Source of the DNA: Urinicoccus massiliensis | Lineage (GTDB): Bacteria; Bacillota; Clostridia; Tissierellales; Peptoniphilaceae | Assembly: GCF_900120405.1 (NCBI RefSeq) | Contig: NZ_LT635492.1 | Coordinates: forward strand, 776,093 to 840,092 | DNA length: 64,000 bases | Direction of reading: 5' to 3' | Shown: positions 16,757 to 26,145 of the stretch, piece after piece | Layout: the number at the start of each line of letters is the position of its first letter | Numbering within the stretch: the first letter of the stretch is position 1 | Made by a program: the position numbers and the translations under genes | The notes under the pieces: generated by a model | Told to the model about the DNA's origin: nothing | Databases searched by the model: none | The model's input: only the letters and a program-made list of their open reading frames with translations

Positions 16757-19700
16757 TTATTTTTTATTAATTTCCAACCAGTCTTCAACTTTTCCGCCCT
16801 TGTCCCTTCTTTCGAAGTCGTGGCTGTTGGTTGCTTCCATGATTTCATAGAAGGCCCAGTGGCTGGTGGTCAGGTCTGAGAACTTAGAAAGTCTAGTGGG
16901 ATTTTCCAGTTTTTCCTTCAGGCCCCGTTCATCCACAGACCGGCCCATAAGACTGTTGGCAATGGTGACTGCTTCTGCCCGTGTAATAGGTGCATCGGGT
17001 TTAAAGGTCCCGTCTGGGTAACCCTTGATTCGGCCGTTGCCATAGGCTTGGTTGATAGCCGCTTCTGCCCAATGGCCCTTGACATCCTTAAAGGAAGCCA
17101 CAGCCCCATTTGCCTGGTCAATATTTTTAATCATTTGTGCAAATTCCGCCCGGGTGATCTTTTCATTGGGTCGGAAACTTCCATCTTGGTAGCCCTTCAT
17201 GAGGCCATTTTTAAAGACCGCATTGATGGCTGCCTTGAACCAGCCCACCTTGGTGTCAGAGAACTTGGGAGCTGTCTTGTCAGATAGGTCGTAGCCCTTT
17301 AACCTTGCAATCATGGCTGCCGCTTCAGACCGGGTAATGTTGGCATCCGGCCGGAAGGTTCCATCCGTATAACCATACATATAGGCTTGGTGACGACCCC
17401 GTTCAGTAACCTGCTTGGTTTCCTTTTGAACCAGGCCTTGAGAAGCCCCGCCAAATCCTCCATTGCCAAAGAAGAACCAGCTTCCCCTACCGGCTTCCGG
17501 CCTTTCGGGTCCTTGTGTCTTTCCTTTGACGGTTTCTTCTGGTTTTAATTTACCAATTTCTTTTCCATCTTTATCTGTTACAGTTACTGATCCGTCATTG
17601 CCTACTGTTACTTTCGCATCTGCTGGTAGGTCTGGATTTGCTTTCTTAACTGCTTCTTCTACTTTACCTTTTTCTTCATCGGTTAAGTTAGATGGGTCTT
17701 TTACTTCAACTGGTTTTGCTGGAGCATTGATTTTATCTTCACCTGGAGTTTTTGCTGTAGCTTTTGATGTTTCAGTTGGTTTTGATGCATTTCCTGTCTC
17801 ATCTTTTGCTACTGCACTTACTTCTGTACCATCTTTAACTTTGTCTGCAGGGATTACAATTTTTCCATCTTCAACTTTTAATCCGCTATCAGCTGGTACT
17901 GTCCATTTTCCTGTTTCTGGATCTTTTGTTGCTGTAACTTTCTTTTCGTTTCCGTCGTTGTCTTTGTATGTTACTTCAACTGTCTTTGTATCTGCATCTG
18001 TTGGTGGTGTTACTGTTACATCTCCATTGTCTTTTGCTTCTACTTTCGGTGCTGCCGGTGCTGTTGTATCAGTTTCTCCTGGTGTTTTTGCATTAGCTTT
18101 TGATGTGTCTGTTGGTGTTGATGCATTACCTGCTTTATCTTTTGCTACTGCACTTACTTCTGTACCGTCTGCTACCTTATCTGCTGGTACTGTAATTACG
18201 CCTGTGTCTGGATCGACGGTTACGTCTGATCCTTCTGGTACTGACCATTTTCCGGTTTGCGGATCTTTTGTTGCTGTAACTTTTACTGGTTCTGTCTTAC
18301 CTGTTGGTGTATATGTTACTTCAACTTCTTTTGTATCGGCATCTGTTGGTGGTGTTACTGTTACATCTCCATTGTCTTTTGCTTCTACTTTTGGTGCTGC
18401 CGGTGCTTCCTTGTCTTTTTCTACAAGTAGAACGCCCGTGATTTTATCTTCGGATCCGTCACTATATTTAATGGTGGCATCTCCGTCGTCTGCAATGGTG
18501 ATTTCTGTTCCTTCCGGCAAGGTACTATTTCCACCTTCTTTATTGGCATTTTCGATTGCCTCTTTAACAGCAGCTTTTTCATCATCTGTTAATGCTTCAG
18601 GTTTGGCGACAATCGTCTTGTCCGGTACCTTGGGCGTGGTCTTGTCGGCCAGGGTTGTGGTGGTGACGCTTCTTTCAGAAGACTTATTGCCACTGGCATC
18701 TTCCGCCGATGCACTTACTGTGGATGCCGGCTTAATTTTGTCAGCCGGGATATTGATTTTACCATCTTCCACCTGAAGGCCGCTTTCTGCGGGTACGGTC
18801 CAGTTTCCGTCGTTATCCCGCTTTGCTACAACTTCTTTAGGATTGCCATCTTTATCCGTGTACTTAATGGTTACGGTCTTAGCATCCTTATCTTTCGGCA
18901 AGGTGACGGTCACATTGTCTTGTTCGTCTTTTGCTATATCCGGTGCGTCAGGCGCTTTGTTGTCTTTCGAGGTCGCCGTGATTTCATCGGAGGTGTTGTC
19001 GCCGTCTTTGGCTACGGCTTTTACTTCCGAGTTATTTTGAATCTTGTTTGCCGGAATGGTAATGAGGCCGTTATCTTCGTTGACGGTTACACCTTCAACT
19101 GCCGGATCCAGTTTCCATTTGCCGTCTTCTTTTTTGGCAATAATCTGAGCCTTATTTCCTTCGGCGTCGGTGTAGTCTAGTTGAAGCTCTTTTGTTCTGT
19201 CGTCAATGGGACGTGCAAAGACGCGGCCATCTTCGATGGCAGTCATCCTCGGATTTTCAAGCTTCTTGACCACGGTATCGGCCGGGTCAAGTGAACCGTG
19301 CTTTTTACCATCAGCGGAGGTGACGGATACGGAACCGTCATTTGCCACGGTAATCGTCGCATCACTTGGCAAATCTTGATTAGCATCTTTTACCGCTTGT
19401 TTTACCGCTTCTTTTTCTTCCGTAGTCAAAGACTTCGGATCTTTAACAACGGTCTTTTCCGGTGCCTTCAGACTGATAGTTTTGGTCGTATCGTCCTCTG
19501 TAACCGTCTTTGACGGGTCAATCGTTTTAGTTTCATTGCCCATGGGAACGGTGACTTTCCCATTGTCATCCACTTGGATTTCATCATTTGTAAAAGCCAG
19601 GTCGGGATTGGCTTCCTTCACGGCTTCACGAACGGCATTCTTTTCCGCTTCCGTCAGGTGTTCTTTATCGGAAACTTCCGTTTTCTTAATGTTTTCATTT

Positions 19701-22700
19701 AATGTTTTACCCGTTCTGTCGAAAGGCTTCACGGTGTCGGAGCCTGCCAGTTTCCCAGACTTGTCGCCGTCGGTGACGGTGACATTGCCGTTAGCGTCAA
19801 CCGTTACTACTGCATTTTCGCTTAGATTGGTTTTATTAGCTTCCTTAACGGCTTCCGCAACCTTATCTCTTTCAGGCCCGGTCAAGTTGTTGACGTCTTT
19901 AACTTCAACTTTTTCCGGTTTTTCCAGCTTAATGACATTGTCTTCTTTCACGACGGTTTTTTCGGAGGGCACTTTGCCTGTCTTGCCGCCCTTGTCGATG
20001 CTGACATTGCCCTTTTCATCAACGGTAATGTCCTCTTTCGTTAAGTTCAAGTCCGGGTTAGCTGCGATAATGGCATCTTTAACTTTGTCTTTTTCATCAT
20101 CATTTAAGGCATCAGGATTTTTAACCTCCACGGGTTTTTCCGGTGGGTTAATGTTGTTTAAGACTTCTTTTTGCTTAACGGTTTTCTCTGCCGGAATTTC
20201 GCCGGTCTTGCCGTCCTTGGTCACCGTAACCTTCCCATCGCTACCTACGGTGATGTCGTCTTTTGTTAAGCCAGCATCTGGGTTGGCTGCGATAACGGCA
20301 TCTTTAACGGCATCTTTTTCCTTTGTCGTCAAGTCGGTCTTATCCGAAACGGGAACGGGATTTTCAGGCTCTTTTAATTTTAATTCTTTGTCCGCATCTT
20401 TTGCCCAAACAGCGTAGACGGTTTTGGAAGCAGCGACATTATCGAAATCGGTGACATTTGCTTCTGTAGCATCTTTTTTATCTGCCCAGCCTTTAAAAGT
20501 GTAGCCTTCTTTTGTGGGATCAGCCGGCTTTGTTACCTTACTGCCTTCAGCTTTCGCCGTGGTCGTGTCCTTGCCGTCTTTAAACTTACCGCCATTGGCA
20601 TCAAAGGTGACGACGGTATCATCGGAGTAGATGGCGTAAACAACCAAGTGTTTTGTTACTGGTGTTTCGTTGGTGAAGATTTGTTCTTTTTGAAGAGCAT
20701 TGAATTTATCTGCAGTAACAACTGCCTTGTCGCCTAGTGCTTTTTTACCTTCTTTGGTTACCCAGCCAAGGAAGTTTTTACCTTGAAGCTTCGGTGCTTC
20801 GGGGAATTTGTCCCCTGTGTTAGTATCGGCATTGGCCCCTTCAAAGCCGTTGGCAGTATAGCCTGCTTCACCATAGAACTTGACGTTATCGGGAGCGATC
20901 TTAACGACCTTATCAACTTGTTTGCCGTCTTCTGTTAATTTACCGGTGTTTGCATCAAACAATACCCTGGCTCTGACTCTTGTTTCGATTAAGTCGGAGG
21001 GCAGGGAGGACCCGTCCGATGCAGTGGAAACAAACTTCATATCCTTTAATAAGGTTAAAGGTGTTTCGGTCTTATTATCAGAGTGGTAGGGAAGCATCTT
21101 GGTCAGATCAAAGGTATATTCATAGGCCTTGTAGGTCTTTTCAGCTTCTGCAAATTGCGCATCGAAGATGTCTTTCTTAGCAATGGTTAATTCTTTTCTT
21201 ACATCTGGGCCAACTAATTCGCCCTTGTCATCATACTCATTGCCGGCAGCTTCAACCTTGCCAAAGAGCTTTTGAGGTCCTTCGTAAAGGGTTCTTACCT
21301 TACCGCCATCATACTTGGTGTAACCCACGATCTTTGTGGTGTCTGTATTGAACTTGTCATTATCAGCAGGAAGCACTCTGGGGTTCTTGTAGAAGTCGTC
21401 GGTTCCTTCCGCATAGTCGTTGGTAAAGAGGACTTGGTAAGGGGTGTAAAGGGATTTGTTAATGGATAAAACCGATCGCTTGTCCGAATGGTCTGTCCAG
21501 GTTAACAAATTCACTGTTTCTTTGGATTTTTCCAAGGGAAGGTATTTGAACCTGGATGTTTCGGATTCGATTTTATTTCCATCGGCATCGTAGGATTCGA
21601 CGATAATGTCTTCGCCTTCTTTTAATGCCTTGGTATTGATATAGAAGTTCCCACCGGATGCTAAGGTCGACCCGTTAGAGACGCCGGTCAATACACCGTC
21701 TTTGTCTTTGTAAGACCAGGTAAGTTTAGGCTCGAATTTTAATTCGCCCTTGGTTCCATTTTTAAGTGTGTATTTTAATACAAAATGCCCCTTCTTCCCT
21801 TGCTTGTAAAGGTGCATATTGATGTTTCTGTCCTTTTGCAGGGTCAGGGTCGCTGCACCTTCGTTAATCTTGGTTCCGTTGTGGATTTGAAGGAAGTTGA
21901 TTTTTTCATCGCCTTCGAAGGAAGAGGTGTAGGGCATGTAAATCTTTAATTTCTTGCCGCTTTTTACTGTTGTCCCTTCGCCAATGGTAAATTGGAAAAT
22001 GCCGTCGGCAATTTCTTCAAAATTATCCAGAGCAGACTTGCTAAAGATATAGCCGTTGTAGTAGCCTTGGGGCCGCCGCAGGATAGCTTGCTCGCCCCCC
22101 ACTTGGATCATGATTTGCTTGCCCTTGGCATTTGCTCCGGCATCCACCATAAAGGAGTCCCCTTCTTGGACGACGTAGTCATTGTCAAAGGGTCTTTCAT
22201 AGACGAGCCAGCCGTCGTCGTTGGGGTTGGTCCAACCGGACATGGTGGAGTAGTCAAGCTTTCTCGTATAGTTGCTGCTGAAGGTGTTTTCAAATTGACC
22301 CTTGTCTACAAGGTAGTCAATGGCTGTAATGTAAACGCCCGAAAGCATGGTGTATTGGTCGTGTTGAGGAATGCCCACGACTTTTACATCGTTTTTATTT
22401 GTAAAGCCTGCCGGTGCCAAGACAACATATGCAAGTTCCTTGTCCCCTTCAACCTTTATTGTATTTATTTCCGATTTCTTTATCCCTATCTTGTGGGCAT
22501 ATGGGGATTCTTCCCTGCCGATCGTGAGAAGATTGATATAGGCCACATAGCCGTCATCATCTTCTTTTAAATAGTTGAGAAGGTTGGCATCAAAAACTTG
22601 GGTAAAGGCAATACGTTGATCGCCCACCGTTGGCGTGGCCGCACTTCCCGCTCTTTGACCCATGTATTGGGTCCGGATGATCCCTAAATTAGAAACGTCC

Positions 22701-23566
22701 TTGTATTGGTCGGGGTTGGCGATAAATTCCGACATAAAGAATTCTTGGTTGGTGGCATTGTTGCCGTCGGCTTGCAAACCGCCCTTGATAAATAGATTAT
22801 TTAGATTGTCTTCCAGAGAGACGGATGTGGTCTTGGTATAACTGGAATAGTCCATAGACGACTTCCCGGGTGCATAGGCATAAACTCTCGTATAATCACT
22901 ATTTGTAAGCCGCATTTGAATAATGTAGTTTTTCTTAGGCAGGCTTTCCAGGGTAACGCCGTCTTTTAATACTAGGTTAATGGGCAAGTTTTTTCGGCTG
23001 TTGGTTCTGTCGCCGACTGCCGTAGCTACATCAAAGCCTCTACCTTTAATGCCGGTGACCGGATCAAAGGTAAATCTGGTCTTGCCGTCCCTTCCAAATA
23101 CATAGGAGTTGCCGAAGTCGATGTATTGGTCTAGGTCGCCAAAGTCAACTAAGGCCCTAGTCCAAACTCCGGATGCGGCTTTGCCTCTTTCTTTGTAAAT
23201 GAGTCGAATGACGTATCGTCCGTTGGCGTTGATGTACATGCCATCGTAGTCGATGTCGTTCATTAGAATCGGGTCGGATGTGGTCACTCGAACTAAGTTT
23301 TGAGAATCTTCCACCTTCCAACGAGACTTGTCTTTAATTCTGGCTTCCCAGTTGGGCTTGGTGTAGTAGGTGGCACTTGATATGGTATCTGGACTTGCCG
23401 CCCTGTATAGGCCTAGGGATCTTGCCTGGCTCACCTTTTCAGCAACAATTTTCTCCCGCATGGTGGGAGTTGCCGCCGCCATGACATGGTAGGGTGCAGA
23501 GCCCAAGACCATGGAGGCCGCCATGGCCATGGCCAGGGGTCTTCTTAAATCTTTCTTTTTGCTCAT
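16757..23566 (-). CDS. Giant SLH-anchored repeat surface protein (2,269 aa)
   Basis: A Sec signal peptide (basic MSKKKDLRRP, hydrophobic core, cleavage near VMA-AA at residue 30) leads into an unrecognised region of about 830 residues. Two InlB/Flg_new-like beta-grasp repeats follow (about 870-980 and 985-1060; FDANGG and FKGWADK). Next come about five copies of an 80-residue module with the core LTDEEKxxVxxAVxxANP (about 1055-1440), then Ig-like modules (about 1442-1640 and 1718-1950, with APAAPKVEAKDNGDVTVTPP repeated). Three C-terminal SLH domains (about 2055-2255; ITRSE, ITRAE, ITRAE) should bind pyruvylated wall polymer. Adhesion is a plausible but unproven role. It has its own promoter; its terminator is displaced by an IS. 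Confidence 0.9.
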   Translation of the reverse strand: MSKKKDLRRPLAMAMAASMVLGSAPYHVMAAATPTMREKIVAEKVSQARSLGLYRAASPDTISSATYYTKPNWEARIKDKSRWKVEDSQNLVRVTTSDPILMNDIDYDGMYINANGRYVIRLIYKERGKAASGVWTRALVDFGDLDQYIDFGNSYVFGRDGKTRFTFDPVTGIKGRGFDVATAVGDRTNSRKNLPINLVLKDGVTLESLPKKNYIIQMRLTNSDYTRVYAYAPGKSSMDYSSYTKTTSVSLEDNLNNLFIKGGLQADGNNATNQEFFMSEFIANPDQYKDVSNLGIIRTQYMGQRAGSAATPTVGDQRIAFTQVFDANLLNYLKEDDDGYVAYINLLTIGREESPYAHKIGIKKSEINTIKVEGDKELAYVVLAPAGFTNKNDVKVVGIPQHDQYTMLSGVYITAIDYLVDKGQFENTFSSNYTRKLDYSTMSGWTNPNDDGWLVYERPFDNDYVVQEGDSFMVDAGANAKGKQIMIQVGGEQAILRRPQGYYNGYIFSKSALDNFEEIADGIFQFTIGEGTTVKSGKKLKIYMPYTSSFEGDEKINFLQIHNGTKINEGAATLTLQKDRNINMHLYKQGKKGHFVLKYTLKNGTKGELKFEPKLTWSYKDKDGVLTGVSNGSTLASGGNFYINTKALKEGEDIIVESYDADGNKIESETSRFKYLPLEKSKETVNLLTWTDHSDKRSVLSINKSLYTPYQVLFTNDYAEGTDDFYKNPRVLPADNDKFNTDTTKIVGYTKYDGGKVRTLYEGPQKLFGKVEAAGNEYDDKGELVGPDVRKELTIAKKDIFDAQFAEAEKTYKAYEYTFDLTKMLPYHSDNKTETPLTLLKDMKFVSTASDGSSLPSDLIETRVRARVLFDANTGKLTEDGKQVDKVVKIAPDNVKFYGEAGYTANGFEGANADTNTGDKFPEAPKLQGKNFLGWVTKEGKKALGDKAVVTADKFNALQKEQIFTNETPVTKHLVVYAIYSDDTVVTFDANGGKFKDGKDTTTAKAEGSKVTKPADPTKEGYTFKGWADKKDATEANVTDFDNVAASKTVYAVWAKDADKELKLKEPENPVPVSDKTDLTTKEKDAVKDAVIAANPDAGLTKDDITVGSDGKVTVTKDGKTGEIPAEKTVKQKEVLNNINPPEKPVEVKNPDALNDDEKDKVKDAIIAANPDLNLTKEDITVDEKGNVSIDKGGKTGKVPSEKTVVKEDNVIKLEKPEKVEVKDVNNLTGPERDKVAEAVKEANKTNLSENAVVTVDANGNVTVTDGDKSGKLAGSDTVKPFDRTGKTLNENIKKTEVSDKEHLTEAEKNAVREAVKEANPDLAFTNDEIQVDDNGKVTVPMGNETKTIDPSKTVTEDDTTKTISLKAPEKTVVKDPKSLTTEEKEAVKQAVKDANQDLPSDATITVANDGSVSVTSADGKKHGSLDPADTVVKKLENPRMTAIEDGRVFARPIDDRTKELQLDYTDAEGNKAQIIAKKEDGKWKLDPAVEGVTVNEDNGLITIPANKIQNNSEVKAVAKDGDNTSDEITATSKDNKAPDAPDIAKDEQDNVTVTLPKDKDAKTVTIKYTDKDGNPKEVVAKRDNDGNWTVPAESGLQVEDGKINIPADKIKPASTVSASAEDASGNKSSERSVTTTTLADKTTPKVPDKTIVAKPEALTDDEKAAVKEAIENANKEGGNSTLPEGTEITIADDGDATIKYSDGSEDKITGVLLVEKDKEAPAAPKVEAKDNGDVTVTPPTDADTKEVEVTYTPTGKTEPVKVTATKDPQTGKWSVPEGSDVTVDPDTGVITVPADKVADGTEVSAVAKDKAGNASTPTDTSKANAKTPGETDTTAPAAPKVEAKDNGDVTVTPPTDADTKTVEVTYKDNDGNEKKVTATKDPETGKWTVPADSGLKVEDGKIVIPADKVKDGTEVSAVAKDETGNASKPTETSKATAKTPGEDKINAPAKPVEVKDPSNLTDEEKGKVEEAVKKANPDLPADAKVTVGNDGSVTVTDKDGKEIGKLKPEETVKGKTQGPERPEAGRGSWFFFGNGGFGGASQGLVQKETKQVTERGRHQAYMYGYTDGTFRPDANITRSEAAAMIARLKGYDLSDKTAPKFSDTKVGWFKAAINAVFKNGLMKGYQDGSFRPNEKITRAEFAQMIKNIDQANGAVASFKDVKGHWAEAAINQAYGNGRIKGYPDGTFKPDAPITRAEAVTIANSLMGRSVDERGLKEKLENPTRLSKFSDLTTSHWAFYEIMEATNSHDFERRDKGGKVEDWLEINKK

Positions 23567-23612
23567 TTTCTCTCTCCGTTCATCTTTCTATTTTTTCTAC
23601 ACTTTCGAATCT

Positions 23613-23621
23613 ATTATACCA
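23613..23621 (-). promoter_or_regulatory. Extended -10 promoter of the surface protein gene
   Basis: The minus strand reads ATATGGTATAAT, a consensus extended -10, about 45 bp before the ATG. A TTGACA lies only 8 bp upstream of the hexamer, too close to be its -35. Confidence 0.6.
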
Positions 23622-23704
23622 TATCTTGTCAAATGAGTCTTGGGGCTTTTGAGCCTTTAAAATACAGATTTTTTAATAGAAATTCTCACTTTTACCGGTC
23701 CAAT

Positions 23705-23731
23705 AAAAAAGGAACAGTTTTAAACTGTTCC
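23705..23731 (-). terminator. Terminator after the aldehyde dehydrogenase gene
   Basis: A near-perfect hairpin (GGAACAGTTT/AAACTGTTCC, one unpaired base at the tip) is followed on the minus strand by TTTTTTATTG, starting 10 bp past the stop codon. Confidence 0.85.
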
Positions 23732-23740
23732 TCTTCCATC

Positions 23741-25225
23741 TTAATAGAGACCGGAGGGTTTTTCCGATGTATTGATAAAGATGTTTTTCACTTGTGAATA
23801 GGCATCCAGCATCATCTTGTGGTTTTCACGACCGATACCAGATTTTTTGTAGCCGCCAAAGGGGGCCCCTGCCGGGAGTTGGTTGTAGGTGTTGACCCAC
23901 ATTCTTCCGGTTTCAATGGCCCGGGCTACTCGCAAGGCCCGGTTAATATTCCGGGTCCAGACGGCCCCTCCCAGACCATATTCTGAATCGTTGGCCATAG
24001 CCACAACGTCTGCTTCCTCTTTAAAGGGAATGACAACGGCCACTGGTCCGAAAATTTCTTCCCGGGCCACGGTCATGTCGTTTTTCACCTGGGTAATGAG
24101 GGTGGGCATGGTGAAGTAGCCTTTTTCTGTCCCGTTTCCACAGGCTTTTTCGCCTCCTATGGCAATTTGGGCTCCTTCTTTCTTGGCCAGGTCAATATAG
24201 CCCAAGACTTTTTCTGTTTGGGACCGGTTGACTTGGGCTCCGATTTGGGTGTCTTCTTCCCAGGGGAGGCCCACCTTGATTTGGCTGAATTTTTCAACGG
24301 CTCTTTTAACGAATTCATCGTAGATGCCTTCTTGGACAAAGACCCTGGACCCTGCACAGCAAACTTGTCCTTGGTTAAATAGGATTCCCATAGCCAGGCC
24401 GTCTATGGCCAGGTCCAGGTCGCAATCGTCAAAGAAGATATTGGCGGACTTTCCTCCCAATTCCAAGGTTGCGGGAATTAGGTTTTTGGCTGCTGCATCG
24501 GCAATCTTATAGCCCACTTCTGTGGACCCGGTAAAGGCCAACTTGGACAGGTTTTTGTGGTCCAAGAGATATTGGCCCGACTTGGATCCGGACCCGGTGA
24601 CGATGTTGATGACGCCCTTGGGGACAATGTCTTTAATGAGTTTCATCAATTCCAAAAGGGACAGGGAGGTGGTGGAGGATGGTTTCATCACCACGGCATC
24701 TCCGGCAGCCAGGGCCGGTGAAAGTTTCCAGGCGGCCATGAGGAAGGGGAAGTTCCAGGGGATGATTTGTCCCACAACTCCCAGGGGTTCTCTCAAGACA
24801 ATGGACAGGGTGTTTTCGTCAATGGCATTGGCGGACCCTTCTTCGGCCAGGATGGCTCCGGCGAAATAACGGAAGTGTTCCGATGCCAAGGGAATGTCCA
24901 CAGCCCTGGTTTCCCGAATGGGCTTGCCGTTGTCCAGGCTTTCCACCATGGCCAGGTGGTCACGGTTTTCGTCAATGACATCGGCAATTTTATTCAGGAT
25001 GGCGGCCCGTTCATAGCGGCTGGTTTTTTTATATTCTCTAAAACCCTCCCAGGCTGCTTCTACGGCCTTGTCTACATCTTTTTGACTGGCTTGGGCAATG
25101 TGGGCTAGAAGTTCCCCATCTGCCGGGCAGTAGCTGGCTAGGGTTTCGCCATTTTCCGCTTCAACAAATTCTCCTCCAATGAAGAGTTTATATTCTTTAT
25201 CGAGTTTAATATCTGGTTTAGACAC
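23741..25225 (-). CDS. NAD(P)-dependent aldehyde dehydrogenase
   Basis: A 494-residue ALDH superfamily enzyme oxidising an aldehyde to its acid. Visible signatures are VGQIIPWNFPFLMAAWK, FTGSTEVG in the Rossmann fold, catalytic Glu in LELGGKSANI, catalytic Cys in GQVCCAGSR, and the C-terminal NTYNQLPAGAPFGGYKKSGIGREN. This resembles the betaine aldehyde/acetaldehyde dehydrogenase branch; the substrate cannot be read from sequence. The start is taken as a GTG with GAAAGAGG before it, in place of an upstream TTG that overlaps this ribosome site. It is monocistronic, with its own terminator. Confidence 0.9.
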   Translation of the reverse strand: MSKPDIKLDKEYKLFIGGEFVEAENGETLASYCPADGELLAHIAQASQKDVDKAVEAAWEGFREYKKTSRYERAAILNKIADVIDENRDHLAMVESLDNGKPIRETRAVDIPLASEHFRYFAGAILAEEGSANAIDENTLSIVLREPLGVVGQIIPWNFPFLMAAWKLSPALAAGDAVVMKPSSTTSLSLLELMKLIKDIVPKGVINIVTGSGSKSGQYLLDHKNLSKLAFTGSTEVGYKIADAAAKNLIPATLELGGKSANIFFDDCDLDLAIDGLAMGILFNQGQVCCAGSRVFVQEGIYDEFVKRAVEKFSQIKVGLPWEEDTQIGAQVNRSQTEKVLGYIDLAKKEGAQIAIGGEKACGNGTEKGYFTMPTLITQVKNDMTVAREEIFGPVAVVIPFKEEADVVAMANDSEYGLGGAVWTRNINRALRVARAIETGRMWVNTYNQLPAGAPFGGYKKSGIGRENHKMMLDAYSQVKNIFINTSEKPSGLY

Positions 25226-25308
25226 GATTTCTACCTCTTTCAAAAGTATTTTCGATTCAAAAGAATCTTTTTTTATTTACCCCAATCCGGAGGCTTAAAA
25301 CACTTTTT

Positions 25309-25323
25309 TGATAGAATCTATCA
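25309..25323. promoter_or_regulatory. 15-bp perfect palindrome upstream of the aldehyde dehydrogenase gene
   Basis: TGATAGAATCTATCA has arms of 7 bp around one base. It lies between the metal permease stop and the dehydrogenase start. It has no T tract on the minus strand, so an operator is more likely than a terminator. No regulator is identified. Confidence 0.35.
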
Positions 25324-25350
25324 CAAGTCCATTTTTCCCTTTTGTCCTGG

Positions 25351-26145
25351 CTAGGCCTTGCGTACCTTGCGGTAGAGGACAAAGACCAACATGCCCAAGA
25401 CGGCATTGACTACAATGGCCCCACCGGGTTTGATGTCCAGGTAGAAGGAGAGGATGATCCCCACCATCATGTAGACAATACCCAGGCCAATGGTTAAAAG
25501 ATAGGCCGACTTGTAGGACCGAGCCACAATTAAGGAGGTGGCCACCGGCAAAACAATTAGGGAAGTCACCATAAGGGCCCCTACAATTTTTACGGCCAAG
25601 GCAATGGTAATGGCCGAGAGAAAAGTAAAGACGGCGTTCATGGCCTTGACCTTGACTCCGGACAATCGGGCCAGGTTGGGGTCAATGGAAATGGCCAAAA
25701 GTCCCGAATAACCTGCAATGGATGCACAGAGGATGGCCACAAAGACCAGGCTTATGTTGATGACATCCATATTAGTCACCGAGGAAATGGACCCGAAAAG
25801 GTAGGATTCAAAGGAATTCCCTCCCGGGGCAAAGTCGGACAAGATGGCTGCAATTCCAAGACCCGTAGACATGATTACGGCCGTAGCCATGTCGCCGTAT
25901 TGGGGAAACCTCTTGCGGATGACTTCGATTAAAAAGGCCGCAATGACACAGATAATGGCCGAGCCAACCAAGGGGTCGAAACCTAAAATCAGACCCATTC
26001 CAACTCCGGCCAAGGCTGTATGGGACAGGGCGTCTCCAATCATGGAGGTCTTTCGGTTGACCATCACCACCCCAATCATGGGGATCATAATGGACAAGAG
26101 CAGGCCCGCTAAAAGGGCCTTACGCATAAAGGCAAATTCTAACAT
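25351..26145 (-). CDS. Metal ABC transporter permease (ZnuB/MntC-like)
   Basis: This 264-residue ABC-3 family permease has eight or so hydrophobic segments and family signatures GDALSHTALAGVGMGLILGF near residue 36 and VVNAVLGMLVFV at the C-terminus. Such permeases import Zn2+ or Mn2+ with an ATPase and a lipoprotein receptor; the metal cannot be told from sequence. It overlaps the upstream ATPase gene by 7 bp. That ATPase gene is broken by the mobile element, so the permease has lost both its energising partner and its original promoter. Confidence 0.92.
   Translation of the reverse strand: MLEFAFMRKALLAGLLLSIMIPMIGVVMVNRKTSMIGDALSHTALAGVGMGLILGFDPLVGSAIICVIAAFLIEVIRKRFPQYGDMATAVIMSTGLGIAAILSDFAPGGNSFESYLFGSISSVTNMDVINISLVFVAILCASIAGYSGLLAISIDPNLARLSGVKVKAMNAVFTFLSAITIALAVKIVGALMVTSLIVLPVATSLIVARSYKSAYLLTIGLGIVYMMVGIILSFYLDIKPGGAIVVNAVLGMLVFVLYRKVRKA

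Noticed and set aside
17463-18776. A 437-codon plus-strand open frame opposite the surface protein repeats
   Set aside because: It is a low-complexity Ser/Val/Phe-rich mirror of the repeats, has no ribosome site or domain, and lies wholly inside a well-supported gene.
17540-20400. CRISPR-like periodic repeats
   Set aside because: The repeats are long, diverged, in frame and encode protein modules; there are no short identical repeats with unique spacers and no cas genes.
23613-23640. TTGACA as -35 of the surface protein promoter
   Set aside because: Only 8 bp separate it from TATAAT, too few for a sigma-A promoter; the extended -10 is the better reading.
25255-25323. Palindromes upstream of the aldehyde dehydrogenase gene as a terminator of the metal permease gene
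   Set aside because: Neither GATTC-AAAA-GAATC nor TGATAGA-A-TCTATCA is followed by T residues on the minus strand.
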